From: DATJOJ01 sp035507035
GTDB lineage: Bacteria > Acidobacteriota > Terriglobia > Terriglobales > Acidobacteriaceae
Assembly: GCA_035507035.1 (NCBI GenBank)
Contig: DATJOJ010000061.1
Location: forward strand, 62,001-126,000
Direction: 5' to 3'
Length of the DNA stretch: 64,000 nt
The notes beneath the pieces were generated by a model. It was given only the letters and a program-made list of their open reading frames with translations, was not told the DNA's origin and did no database searches. Made by a program: the position numbers and the translations under genes. Shown here piece by piece: positions 50,067-58,843 of this stretch. Every line of letters begins with the position of its first letter. Within the stretch, counting starts at the first letter, position 1.

Positions 50067-50780
50067 GTGAAACAACTTTTCCATCTCAGCCTTGTGGTCG
50101 CACTGCTCGCATCGCTTTCGCCACCGAGAGCGCTCAGCCAGTCCGACAGCAATGTTTCTTTAGGGGATCTTGCCCGCACGTTGCGAAAGAACAATTCCCC
50201 TTCCGCGCCAGTAACGATCGATAACGACAATCTCTCGCAAGTGATGGATCAGGTCGAAAACCAGCGCTTAAACGGCGCGCCGCTGTTTTCCATGGATGGC
50301 GCGAGTAAGAATTTTCAGATGTCTTCTCCCGACGGGACTTGCAGCCTTTCGTTTAGCGCGAATGCCACGGCGCTGCTGAGCGTTCCATACGTTGCCGAAG
50401 ATATGCCACAAAGTGAGCTGGCAAAGCTGGAGGGTCCGGCGAGTGTCGTCGGAGATACATTGCAAGTTTCGCTCTACAACGGCAGCTCTTGGGACCTGAA
50501 GGAAATTATCGTAGGCCTGACGTTGGTTCGTAAGGAGAACGCGACCGCTCACCTTGCCAACGCCCAGTTCTTGCCGGTCGTCGCGAGTGAGGAAGCGCCT
50601 TCCCCGAAGCCCTCCGACATGACCGTGCTGATTCATCTCAAGGGTGCGGCCCCTCCGTCGGGGACGGCACTCTTTTCTGAGAAGCTGGGCCGAGCCCTAT
50701 CGCCAGATCAGGAATGGCACTGGGCCATTGTCCATGCGCGCGGCATCCCGCCCAGCCCGCTCTCCGTACCGATGAACTAA
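50067..50780 (+). CDS. Secreted protein of unknown function
   Basis: 237 residues starting at GTG 50067. A signal peptide (MKQLFHLSLVVALLASLSPPRALSQ) is followed by VSLGDLARTLRKNN, a motif seen in other acidobacterial exported proteins, then a Ser/Pro-rich low-complexity stretch and an Ig-like beta domain (VVGDTLQVSLYNGSSWDLKEIIVGLTLVRKENATA). I do not recognise a family beyond this. It precedes the DUF72 gene by 41 bases, in the same direction. Confidence 0.6.
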   Translation: MKQLFHLSLVVALLASLSPPRALSQSDSNVSLGDLARTLRKNNSPSAPVTIDNDNLSQVMDQVENQRLNGAPLFSMDGASKNFQMSSPDGTCSLSFSANATALLSVPYVAEDMPQSELAKLEGPASVVGDTLQVSLYNGSSWDLKEIIVGLTLVRKENATAHLANAQFLPVVASEEAPSPKPSDMTVLIHLKGAAPPSGTALFSEKLGRALSPDQEWHWAIVHARGIPPSPLSVPMN

Positions 50781-50821
50781 GAGGCCACTGCCCGACGCTT
50801 TCCCTGTGCTAACCTGCGCTT

Positions 50822-51760
50822 ATGGAAGGATTGCGGCAGATTCGTGTCGGCACCGCCGGCTGGTCCTATAAGGATTGGGAAGGCATCTTCTATCCGCCCG
50901 GCATGCAGCGCAGAAAGCGGCATCCGCTCGAAATCTTGGCACGCTGTTTCGACATGGTGGAAATCAATACCTCGTTCTATGGCCATATCAAGCCAGAACT
51001 GGCGCGATTATGGGCGAAGCGAGCGGGCGAGGTGAATCCTGAATTTGTCTTCACGGCCAAGCTGCACCGATCGTTTACGCACTCGCCTCTTGCGGTGATG
51101 GAGCCAACCTCAGCCGCGACGATCAAACCGACCGATGAAGACGAACGACTGGCGCGAGAGGGCCTGGATGCGCTGGCTGCGACAGGAAAGTTTGGGGCGT
51201 TGCTGATTCAGTTTCCGGTTTCTTTCAAAAATACTTCGCTGAATCGAGAGTATGTTGAAAATCTGCTGCGACAGTTCATCGAATATCCAAGGGTAGTGGA
51301 AGTGCGGCATGCGAGCTGGGACAACCCAGAAACGATTCGTGACCTGGAACAACGGAATGTTTCTTTCTGCAACATCGATCAGCCGCTGATTGGGCGATCG
51401 CTCGAAGCGACCGAGCATGTGACCGCGCCGGTGGGCTACGTTCGGCTGCATGGACGCAATTACAACCAATGGTTCGAAGCAGAGAAGTCGGAGGATCGCT
51501 ATAACTATCTATACAGCGAGAGCGAACTGACCGGGTGGAAAGACAAAGTTGAGCGAATCGCAGCGAAAGCGGAGGTTACGTACGTCGTCACCAACAATCA
51601 CTTTGAAGCCAAGGCTGGCGTCAATGCCTTGCAGTTAAGATACATGCTCACCGGACGACGGGTCAAAGCGCCGGAGCCGTTGCTGAAGCAATATCCCGAG
51701 CTGAAGAAGATTGCGGATGTGCTACCGGAGGACACGAGGGAGTTGCCGTTGCTGGCATGA
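50822..51760 (+). CDS. DUF72 protein (YecE-like TIM barrel)
   Basis: 312 residues: the N-terminal strand RVGTAGWSYKDWEGIFYPPG, FDMVEINTSFYGHIKP and the later EVRHASWDNPE and GYVRLHGRNYNQWF segments are the signature of DUF72, a TIM-barrel family widespread in bacteria and archaea, whose biochemical role is not established. The substrate-like pocket residues (W, E, N, R, H) are all present. Cytoplasmic; no signal peptide. Context gives no further hint. Confidence 0.85.
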   Translation: MEGLRQIRVGTAGWSYKDWEGIFYPPGMQRRKRHPLEILARCFDMVEINTSFYGHIKPELARLWAKRAGEVNPEFVFTAKLHRSFTHSPLAVMEPTSAATIKPTDEDERLAREGLDALAATGKFGALLIQFPVSFKNTSLNREYVENLLRQFIEYPRVVEVRHASWDNPETIRDLEQRNVSFCNIDQPLIGRSLEATEHVTAPVGYVRLHGRNYNQWFEAEKSEDRYNYLYSESELTGWKDKVERIAAKAEVTYVVTNNHFEAKAGVNALQLRYMLTGRRVKAPEPLLKQYPELKKIADVLPEDTRELPLLA

Positions 51761-51824
51761 AAGCGTGCGCCGACGCAATTGCTCCGGTGCGTGTTCCCGA
51801 CTAATCTGATTTAAGCTGAGGCCG

Positions 51825-52034
51825 ATGATCAACTCGCGCATAATCCCGGCGTTTTACCTCGAACAGTTTGCGGTCAGGACAAGGAGGGATAAGCCGGGTC
51901 GCATTTGGGTTTACGGGAGAACAAGGGAGCCACACCACGGGGCCACCAGGGTTCAAGGTCGTGAAAATGGCTATTTCTCGTATCCCGAGGAAGACGGACC
52001 CTATCGTGCCGCCACTTCTTCTCTCGCCGCGTAG
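51825..52034 (+). pseudogene. Remnant of a DUF4238-like protein (N-terminal fragment)
   Basis: The first 60 codons read like the start of a DUF4238 protein: SRIIPAFYLEQFAVRTRRDKPGRIWVYGRTREPHHGATRVQGRENGYFSYPEEDG, where full members continue for 200 or more residues. Here the frame ends after 69 codons, and its last 34 bases overlap the 3' end of the ispG gene read on the other strand, so the rest of the gene is gone. Loss by deletion up to the ispG end is the simplest reading. The family assignment is by eye and moderate in confidence. Confidence 0.5.
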
Positions 52035-53239
52035 TGGCTTTCCACGTAATCGTCCAGAATTTTGCGAAACTCGGCGACAATGTGATCGCCCCGAAGCGTA
52101 GTAAACAATCGGCCATCGACGTAGACGGGGGCTTTCGGCTCTTCGAAGGTGCCAGGCAGGGAAATGCCGAGGTTGGCGTGTTTTGATTCTCCGGGACCGT
52201 TAACCACGCAACCCATCACCGCAACTTTCATTTCTTCAACGCCAATGTAATGGCCCTTCCAGAGCGGCATCTGCTCGCGCAGGTAAGATTGAATCTGCTC
52301 GGCCATCTCCTGGAAGAAGGTGCTCGTGGTCCTGCCGCAACCGGGACAAGCTGTGACTTGCGGGGTAAAACTGCGGATGCCCAGCGACTGCAAAATCTGT
52401 TGTGCTACGCGAACTTCTTCGGTTCGATCGCCACCGGGTGCTGGTGTAAGAGAAACGCGGATGGTATCCCCGATGCCCTCCTGCAACAGAACGCCCATGG
52501 CTGCGCTCGAAGCCACAACGCCTTTGGCACCCATGCCAGCTTCAGTAAGTCCGAGGTGTAACGGATAGTCACAACGAGCCGCCAGCGATCGGTACACGTC
52601 GATCAGGTCCTGTACACCGCTGACTTTTGCGCTAAGGATAATCTGGTCGGGACGCAGCCCGTACTTTTCTGCCATTTTCGCGGAATCGAGCGCGCTGACG
52701 ATCATGGCTTCCATGGTCACGTCGCGGGCGTCTTTGGGTTCGTCGAGGCGGGAATTTTCATCCATCATCCGCGTGAGGAGGGCTTGATCGAGCGATCCCC
52801 AATTCACACCAATGCGCACCGGCTTCTGATTCGCGACGGCGACCTCGATCATGGTGCGGAAGTTGTCATCGTTCTTACGGCCCACGCTGACGTTGCCGGG
52901 ATTGATCCGGTACTTGGCCAAAGCCCGAGCGCAGTCAGGGAACTTCTTCAGCAGAATGTGGCCGTTGTAATGGAAGTCGCCGACGATGGGAACGTTAATG
53001 CCTTGCCTGTCCAGTTGCTCGACGATGGGCGCAACAGCCGCTGCGGCCTCTTCGGTATTCACGGTGACGCGAACCAGTTCGGATCCAGCGCGTGCCAGGG
53101 CGGCGGTTTGAGCGACAGTGGAGGCGATGTCTGCGGTATCGGTGTTGGTCATCGATTGCACCACAATGGGTGCATCCGAGCCGACGCGAACCGCGCCGAT
53201 CGTGCAAGTGACAGTTTTTCTACGCTGAAGAGGAGCCAT
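52001..53239 (-). CDS. ispG: 4-hydroxy-3-methylbut-2-en-1-yl diphosphate synthase (IspG/GcpE)
   Basis: 412 residues. The N-terminal TIM barrel begins RVGSDAPIVVQSMTNTDT and carries INPGNVSVGRKNDDN; the C-terminal iron-sulfur domain holds the three cluster cysteines in ACPGCGRT and MGCVVNGPGE. IspG converts methylerythritol cyclodiphosphate to HMBPP, the penultimate step of the MEP isoprenoid pathway, using reduced ferredoxin or flavodoxin. It is the last gene of the uppS-cdsA-dxr-rseP-ispG cluster. The segment around residues 138-150 (VRIGVNWGSLDQALL) is typical of bacterial short-form IspG. A hairpin at 53268-53315 separates it from rseP. Confidence 0.95.
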   Translation of the reverse strand: MAPLQRRKTVTCTIGAVRVGSDAPIVVQSMTNTDTADIASTVAQTAALARAGSELVRVTVNTEEAAAAVAPIVEQLDRQGINVPIVGDFHYNGHILLKKFPDCARALAKYRINPGNVSVGRKNDDNFRTMIEVAVANQKPVRIGVNWGSLDQALLTRMMDENSRLDEPKDARDVTMEAMIVSALDSAKMAEKYGLRPDQIILSAKVSGVQDLIDVYRSLAARCDYPLHLGLTEAGMGAKGVVASSAAMGVLLQEGIGDTIRVSLTPAPGGDRTEEVRVAQQILQSLGIRSFTPQVTACPGCGRTTSTFFQEMAEQIQSYLREQMPLWKGHYIGVEEMKVAVMGCVVNGPGESKHANLGISLPGTFEEPKAPVYVDGRLFTTLRGDHIVAEFRKILDDYVESHYAAREEVAAR

Positions 53240-53267
53240 GGAGTAAATCTAGTTTAACAGATGTAAA

Positions 53268-53315
53268 ACACGGAGGACACCGGGGAACACAGAGTGAAAC
53301 CCTGCGTCCTCCACG
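53268..53315 (-). terminator. Hairpin between rseP and ispG (possible attenuator)
   Basis: GGAGGAC (53272-53278) pairs with GTCCTCC (53306-53312) across a 27-base loop; read on the minus strand it ends in TGTTTTACAT. The sequence (CACGGAGGACACCGGGGAACACAGAG) is also a common intergenic repeat type in the phylum. It may reduce read-through into ispG. Confidence 0.4.
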
Positions 53316-53324
53316 TTTAAGGGT

Positions 53325-54671
53325 TTAGGGCAATCTTCCGGCCAGTCCCGGCAGCGTCTTCGCCAGGTCGTTGTAAATGACCATGACAGCGAAGAGCACC
53401 AGGAACACGAACGCCGCCTGATAAATGCGCTCTTTGATGCGCAGGCTGATGTCGTGGCCCATGAGGCTTTCGACGAAGAGCAGTAGTATCACGCCGCCGT
53501 CCAGGATCGGAATGGGCAGCAAGTTGAAGATTCCAAGATTGAGGCTGATCGCAGAAGTGAGCGCCAAAAGCGGCGTCCAGCCCTTAGCTTCCGCAGCTTC
53601 GCCGGCAGCACGGCCGATGCCGATGGGGCCTTCGATTGTCCGGATCGACATCTTGCGCTGCACCAACTTCTGCATCAGCTCCAGAATCAATAGAGAAGTC
53701 TTCTTGTTGTCTTCAATCGAGCGGTTCAACGCCGCGATGGGCGACATGCTGCCGACCTTCAAGGGTAGGCTGCCAATGCCGATTCGGTAGGCATGCTGTT
53801 GCGCCGTTCCCGGCACATCGGTCAGCACCGGCTGGATAGTGAACGTCTTCAATTCGCCATTGCGGGAAATCGTCAGCTGAATCGGCTGGCTCTGCGTGTG
53901 CTTCAACTGTTCAATCATTGCGCCCAGTGCGATGACTGGCTTTCCGTCCAGCGCAACAATGCGATCGCCAACCTGCACGCCCGCTTTCTCGGCCGGCATC
54001 CCCGGCTCCAGCTCGGTGACGTCCAGGGTCTGCCTCGGATCCCAGCCGGCCGAACCGATCTGTGACAGGCCATAGGCTTCTGGAACTATTGTCTTGCTGA
54101 ATGTCTGATCCCCGCGTTGAATTGCGATGTCCAGAGGCTGATTCGGACTCAGTTCAACTTTCGGCTGAACCTGTTCCCAGGTGGGGTTTTCCAGGTTGTC
54201 GATGCGCGCGATGCGATCGCCCGGCTGTAGGCCAAGCTTGGCTGCAGGCGAATCAGAGTCGACCCAGCCAATCACCGCGGGTTGATCGAAGTACACCGGA
54301 TACTCATAGTGCACCATGTACACGCCGGCGAGGAGGCCGATGGCCAACAGGATGTTCATGGCCGGTCCGGCAATAGCGATAATGAAGCGATGCCAGCGCG
54401 GGTGCGAAAGAAACTCGCCTGGATCGCCGGTGCGCTCGTCCATCGGGTTCTCACCACTCATCTTGACGTATCCGCCGAGCGGAATGGCGCTGATGCGATA
54501 GTCGGTCTCGCCACGGCGGAAGCCGAGCAACCGTTTGCCGAATCCGATAGAGAACACTTCGACCCGAACCCCAAGCAGTTTAGCAGCGGCGTAGTGACCC
54601 CACTCGTGAATCAGGATCATAAACCCCAGAACCACGCCAACCGAGACGACGGCAATCACAAAATCCGACAT
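53325..54671 (-). CDS. rseP: Site-2 zinc metalloprotease RseP
   Basis: 448 residues. HEWGH at 22-26 in the first membrane helix is the catalytic zinc motif. Two PDZ domains lie between about residues 110 and 300 (GDRIARIDNLENPTW and VGDRIVALDGKPV), and the third catalytic residue is the Asp of PILDGG near residue 390. RseP cuts anti-sigma factors in the inner membrane and clears signal-peptide remnants. Gene order dxr-rseP-ispG, with rseP 10 bases after dxr, is conserved in many bacteria. Confidence 0.95.
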   Translation of the reverse strand: MSDFVIAVVSVGVVLGFMILIHEWGHYAAAKLLGVRVEVFSIGFGKRLLGFRRGETDYRISAIPLGGYVKMSGENPMDERTGDPGEFLSHPRWHRFIIAIAGPAMNILLAIGLLAGVYMVHYEYPVYFDQPAVIGWVDSDSPAAKLGLQPGDRIARIDNLENPTWEQVQPKVELSPNQPLDIAIQRGDQTFSKTIVPEAYGLSQIGSAGWDPRQTLDVTELEPGMPAEKAGVQVGDRIVALDGKPVIALGAMIEQLKHTQSQPIQLTISRNGELKTFTIQPVLTDVPGTAQQHAYRIGIGSLPLKVGSMSPIAALNRSIEDNKKTSLLILELMQKLVQRKMSIRTIEGPIGIGRAAGEAAEAKGWTPLLALTSAISLNLGIFNLLPIPILDGGVILLLFVESLMGHDISLRIKERIYQAAFVFLVLFAVMVIYNDLAKTLPGLAGRLP

Positions 54672-54681
54672 AAATTGAGTA

Positions 54682-55875
54682 TCAGTTCCTCATGAAATTG
54701 ACCGCGGCGGCGCCAGCCCGCGCTTGCACTTTCGCCTGCGCTAACCTTCGCGACTCGCTATCCAACGCCAACACCTTTTGAATAGATTCCAAATCGTGCT
54801 TCTTCGTTTCTGAAAGTACGTCTCCGATTATCTCAGGGATTTCGTCAAATCGAATATGTCCCTCTAGAAAGGCCGCTACGGCAACCTCGTCGGCGGCGTT
54901 AAGTGCAACAGTTTTCGCACCACCTGCCCTTGCCGCTTCATAGGCGAGCCGCAGACAAGGAAATTTTTCCATATCCGGTGGCAGGAATTCGAGGTTCCGT
55001 AAGTCCATGACCGGGAAGCGCATATCGGATTCAACGCGATCTGGGTAAGCCAGCGCGTAGAGGATCGGCAGGCGCATGTCGGTCACAGAGAACTGAGCAA
55101 GTATGCTGCCATCAACAAACTCGACCATGGAGTGGATTGTCGACTGGGGGTGAACCATTACTTGTACTTTGTCCGCCGGCATGTTGAATAGCCGACAGGC
55201 TTCAATCACCTCGAACCCTTTGTTCATCAAAGTGGCTGAATCAATAGTGATGCGCCGTCCCATCTTCCAGGTTGGATGATTCAGGGCTTGCTCGACGGTG
55301 ATGGAGGCAAACTTTGATTTCGGGGTGTGCAAAAACGGCCCACCGGACGCAGTGAGCCAGATCTTTTGGACTTCGTCGATTCGTCCGCCACGCAGGCACT
55401 GATGCACCGCATTGTGTTCACTGTCGATAGGCAAAAGCGGCTTGCCTTGTCGGCGCGCCTCCGCTGTGATGAGTTCTCCCGCCACCACCATGCATTCTTT
55501 ATTTGCGAGGCCCAACGTTTTACCTGCTTTCACGGCCTCATATGTGGCTTCAAGTCCAGCTACGCCGACAATCGCGCTGACCACAAAATCAACTTCAGGA
55601 TGCGTGGCCACGGCGATAGTCCCTTGCGAACCGTACATGACTTCTACGCCAGAGATGCCGGCTGATTTGAAGCGAGCGCGAAGAATTTCTGCGTCTTCCT
55701 CCGTAGCCAGGGACATCATTCGCGGCTTCCAGCGGCGGGCTTGCTCAAAGGCAGCGTCCAAATTGCGACCGGCTGCCAAGGTCACGACGTGAAAACGCTG
55801 TGGGTGCGACTCCACTACGCTGAGAGTGCTTCGTCCGATGGAACCGGTCGAACCGACGATGGCAATACTTTTCAT
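54682..55875 (-). CDS. dxr: 1-deoxy-D-xylulose 5-phosphate reductoisomerase (Dxr/IspC)
   Basis: 397 residues beginning with the NADPH loop VGSTGSIGRSTL. Downstream are LANKECMVVAGEL, the metal and substrate motifs LPIDSEHNAVHQCLRG and TASGGPF, and MNKGFEVIEA. All are standard for Dxr, which commits carbon to the MEP isoprenoid pathway. Member of the uppS-cdsA-dxr-rseP-ispG cluster; Dxr and IspG here supply the diphosphate precursors that UppS next elongates. The spacing to cdsA is 112 bases, possibly holding a weak internal promoter. Confidence 0.95.
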   Translation of the reverse strand: MKSIAIVGSTGSIGRSTLSVVESHPQRFHVVTLAAGRNLDAAFEQARRWKPRMMSLATEEDAEILRARFKSAGISGVEVMYGSQGTIAVATHPEVDFVVSAIVGVAGLEATYEAVKAGKTLGLANKECMVVAGELITAEARRQGKPLLPIDSEHNAVHQCLRGGRIDEVQKIWLTASGGPFLHTPKSKFASITVEQALNHPTWKMGRRITIDSATLMNKGFEVIEACRLFNMPADKVQVMVHPQSTIHSMVEFVDGSILAQFSVTDMRLPILYALAYPDRVESDMRFPVMDLRNLEFLPPDMEKFPCLRLAYEAARAGGAKTVALNAADEVAVAAFLEGHIRFDEIPEIIGDVLSETKKHDLESIQKVLALDSESRRLAQAKVQARAGAAAVNFMRN

Positions 55876-55987
55876 GAAGAGTTCGTCGCAGTCCCTTGCT
55901 CGTCAGTCATTAGCCCTTTAGGGTTGGATGTCGCCAACGACCAGTTGCGCATTTTGGCGGACGACGCAGGACGAAGAACGGCTGTTT

Positions 55988-56887
55988 TCACTGCAGAACG
56001 CGCCAAGCCGCATAGTACCACAGCACCGGCGCGGCAAAGAGCAGCGCATCAATGCGATCCAGAATGCCGCCGTGGCCTGGTAACAGTGATCCAGAATCTT
56101 TGACTCCGGCTCCGCGTTTGATCAACGATTCCACGAGATCGCCCAACTGCGCGGCAACATTGAGCGCGGCCGACAAGAGCAAAACCGGCCACAGGTCGGG
56201 TTTCTGCAGAGCGAAGAATCCATCTCTGCGTTCGATTAGATGCGCACTCAAGAGTGCCGAACTGATGGGCAGCGCATAGTTGTAAAGCAGCGCTCCTACG
56301 ACCAGGCTGGCGATCATGGACGCCAACGCGCCCTCCCAGGTCTTCTTCGGGCTCATGCGCGGCGACATCAAATGCCGTCCCAGCGAGGCGCCGATAAAGT
56401 AGGCAAACACGTCTCCGGCCCAGACCACAAAGAATAAATAGATCAGCAAGAACGCTCCTGCCCATTGCTCGCGAATCTGGACTAAAAATCCGAGTGGTAG
56501 TGCGATGTAGACGAAAGCAAACGTCGAGACGAGCGCGGCCGGGAAACCAGTGCTCAGATTGACCCGCCGCATGCCGATAGTGAGAAAAACAAAAGGCGCA
56601 ATCGCAGCAGCGAATCCCACGCTGTAGACAAAGACTGCTGTCGAGAGCAGGGGCTTGTTTGCCGAACTAAGCGCCAGACAAACGAAAAACAGTGCAACAA
56701 AAATATAGGTCGGCCAGTGAAAGGAGCGAATACCGTAGGCTTCAGCCAGCTTGAGAAATTCCTGCACCGCTAGCAGCGCGATCAGTGCTGTGACCAAAGC
56801 CAGCACCGCGATGGGCGCCCGCAGCACGATCCCCAGAACGACGGGAATCAGGACAAGCGCGGTGAGAACCCTCTTGAGCAGGTGCAA
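55988..56887 (-). CDS. cdsA: Phosphatidate cytidylyltransferase (CdsA)
   Basis: 299 residues with about eight membrane helices and the C-terminal CDP-DAG synthase signature SLIKRGAGVKDSGSLLPGHGGILDRIDALL. The preceding SPRMSPKKTWEGALASM segment is equally typical. It makes CDP-diacylglycerol from phosphatidate and CTP for phospholipid synthesis in the inner membrane. Only five bases separate it from uppS, so the two are coupled. Confidence 0.93.
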   Translation of the reverse strand: MHLLKRVLTALVLIPVVLGIVLRAPIAVLALVTALIALLAVQEFLKLAEAYGIRSFHWPTYIFVALFFVCLALSSANKPLLSTAVFVYSVGFAAAIAPFVFLTIGMRRVNLSTGFPAALVSTFAFVYIALPLGFLVQIREQWAGAFLLIYLFFVVWAGDVFAYFIGASLGRHLMSPRMSPKKTWEGALASMIASLVVGALLYNYALPISSALLSAHLIERRDGFFALQKPDLWPVLLLSAALNVAAQLGDLVESLIKRGAGVKDSGSLLPGHGGILDRIDALLFAAPVLWYYAAWRVLQ

Positions 56888-56892
56888 GAGCC

Positions 56893-57711
56893 TTAGCTCC
56901 GCACCGATACGGGGGTGGTGTGGTGGTTCGAAGGTTCGTCAGCCAGGCCGCCATATCGACGCTCGCGCTTCTGAAATTCGGCGATCGACTCGAGTAAATG
57001 CGTGCCTCGGAATTCCGGCCAGAGAGTTGGCGTGACGTAAATTTCCGCATAAGCCAATTGCCACAGCAGAAAATTGCTTAGCCGCATTTCGCCGCTGGTG
57101 CGAATGACGAGGTCGGGATCAGGCAGATGTTTGGTATAGAGATGCCGCGAAATCGAGTCTTCATCAAATTTCACATGTTCTAAGCCGCCGTTGCGCGCGG
57201 CTGCTGACGCCAGAGCGTAGAAGGCATCGACGAGCTCGCTGCGCGCGCTGTAATTAAGCGCCAGGGTGAGAACCATGCCACCGTTTTGTCGGGTCGCGTC
57301 ACGCGCCCAGCCCATTTTTTCCTGGACCGTTTGTGGAAGTTCGTGCTGACGTCCGATGTACTCGAGGCGAATGTTGTTTTTGTTGAGCGTGGGGACCTCG
57401 GCCTTCAGATAGCGGCACAACAGTCCCATTAGGAAATCAACTTCGCTCTTGGGACGCTTCTTCCAATTCTCCTCGGAAAACGCGTAAAGCGTAAGCGCGG
57501 GAATGCCGATGCGGGCGGCGGTTTCGACGGTCGAGCGAACGGCCGCGACTCCGGCGCGATGTCCGGCAATGCGCGGAAGATGGCGGCGCCGGGCCCATCG
57601 CCCGTTTCCGTCCATGATGATCGCGATGTGTTTCGGGAGCCGTGCTGGATCCAGCCGCTGATAAACTTCTGCCTCTTTGCGGTCCAGCCCGGCAGGAACT
57701 GTGCGTTGCAA
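56893..57711 (-). CDS. uppS: Isoprenyl (undecaprenyl diphosphate) synthase UppS
   Basis: 272 residues with the cis-prenyltransferase opening HIAIIMDGNGRWARRR (catalytic Asp34) and the late signature RTSGEMRLSNFLLWQLAYAEIY. It builds the C55 lipid carrier for peptidoglycan and O-antigen export. First gene of the uppS-cdsA-dxr-rseP-ispG cluster and therefore the probable promoter-proximal gene; the region 57712-57755 upstream is short and shared with the divergent SDR gene. Confidence 0.94.
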   Translation of the reverse strand: MQRTVPAGLDRKEAEVYQRLDPARLPKHIAIIMDGNGRWARRRHLPRIAGHRAGVAAVRSTVETAARIGIPALTLYAFSEENWKKRPKSEVDFLMGLLCRYLKAEVPTLNKNNIRLEYIGRQHELPQTVQEKMGWARDATRQNGGMVLTLALNYSARSELVDAFYALASAAARNGGLEHVKFDEDSISRHLYTKHLPDPDLVIRTSGEMRLSNFLLWQLAYAEIYVTPTLWPEFRGTHLLESIAEFQKRERRYGGLADEPSNHHTTPVSVRS

Positions 57712-57890
57712 GCTAACTCCTGCTGTTTGTTGAAACTAACACAGGATGGAGGCGGTTGCAATTGCACGCAAGTGTGTATGGCGCGGGCGCGCTCCCATGT
57801 CCGGCAGACTTGCCTGGTGAAATCGCCTGCGAGTCCAACTCGTGCCTGCCGTCATCCAAAGATTTTTCCTATCAAACCGAGGAGACCTGC

Positions 57891-58682
57891 ATGTCAGAAG
57901 AACTGAACAACAAGGTTGCGCTCATCACCGGCGGCACGACCGGTATCGGACGCGACACCGCCGTGCGTTTCGCCAAAGCCGGCGCCAAAGTTGTTTTCAC
58001 TGGCCGCCGCGAAGCCGAAGGCAAAGATACGCTTGCGCTGGTCAAAGCTGCGGGCGGCGACGGTCTTTTCATTCTGTCTGACGTCGCGCAGTCCGCGCAG
58101 GTGCAGTCAGCCGTACAAAAGACCGTGGAAAAGTTCGGCCGCCTCGACGTCGCGTTCAACAACGCCGGAATCGAGGGCGCAAACGCACCGATCATCGAAC
58201 AATCCGAGGCCGATTACGATCGCACCATGGGAATCAACGTCAAAGGCGTATGGCTCTCGCTTAAGTATGAAATGCAGCAGATGATCAAGCAGGGAAGGGG
58301 CGGCGCCATCGTGAACATGTCCTCCGTCGCTGGATTCATCGGGTCGAACGGCCTTGCCACGTACTGTGCCAGCAAGCACGCCGTGCTCGGCCTTACCAAG
58401 TCCGCCGCGATAGAGGGCGCGCCCCACGGCATTCGGGTCAACGCCGTTTGCCCAGCTGTGATCGAAACTCCCATGGAAAAACGGTTATTCAGCGATCCTC
58501 CCGTGCACGACTACATGATCGGACTTCACGCATTGCGGAGGTTTGGCTCACCGGCGGAAGTTGCGGAAGCTGTGCTCTGGATGTGCGGTAGTGCGTCATC
58601 GTTCATGACTGGAAGCTGGATCACGGTCGACGGCGGATTAATGACCGGCCCACAATTTCCCGACGATTTGATGCAAAAGTAA
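57891..58682 (+). CDS. SDR-family oxidoreductase
   Basis: 263 residues from ATG 57891 (GAGGAGACCTGC upstream; the longer frame from 57756 is not credible). Rossmann GGTTGIG, NNAG, S145 and the Y158-x3-K162 catalytic set (YCASK) define a classical short-chain dehydrogenase; ASSFMTGSWITVDGG at the C-terminus is a usual closing motif. The substrate is unknown, and no partner gene adjoins it. A neat terminator follows at 58684. Confidence 0.85.
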   Translation: MSEELNNKVALITGGTTGIGRDTAVRFAKAGAKVVFTGRREAEGKDTLALVKAAGGDGLFILSDVAQSAQVQSAVQKTVEKFGRLDVAFNNAGIEGANAPIIEQSEADYDRTMGINVKGVWLSLKYEMQQMIKQGRGGAIVNMSSVAGFIGSNGLATYCASKHAVLGLTKSAAIEGAPHGIRVNAVCPAVIETPMEKRLFSDPPVHDYMIGLHALRRFGSPAEVAEAVLWMCGSASSFMTGSWITVDGGLMTGPQFPDDLMQK

Positions 58683-58683
58683 A

Positions 58684-58712
58684 GGCGGCCGATTTGGCCG
58701 CCTCTTGATCTT
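58684..58712 (+). terminator. Intrinsic terminator after the SDR gene
   Basis: AGGCGGCC (58684-58691), loop GATTT, GGCCGCCT (58697-58704), followed by CTTGATCTT. It starts just past the stop at 58682. Confidence 0.8.
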
Positions 58713-58843
58713 CCTAAGCAGAGCGCTCAGGCTCGCACCTTACAAACACAGTTTCACTCTCGTCCGTAGTCTGTCCAGTTAGAAATGGCTTATCCAGCAC
58801 CAGAGTTGCGTCCGGCAAACCATCCGAGGCCGCTCTCTGACGA

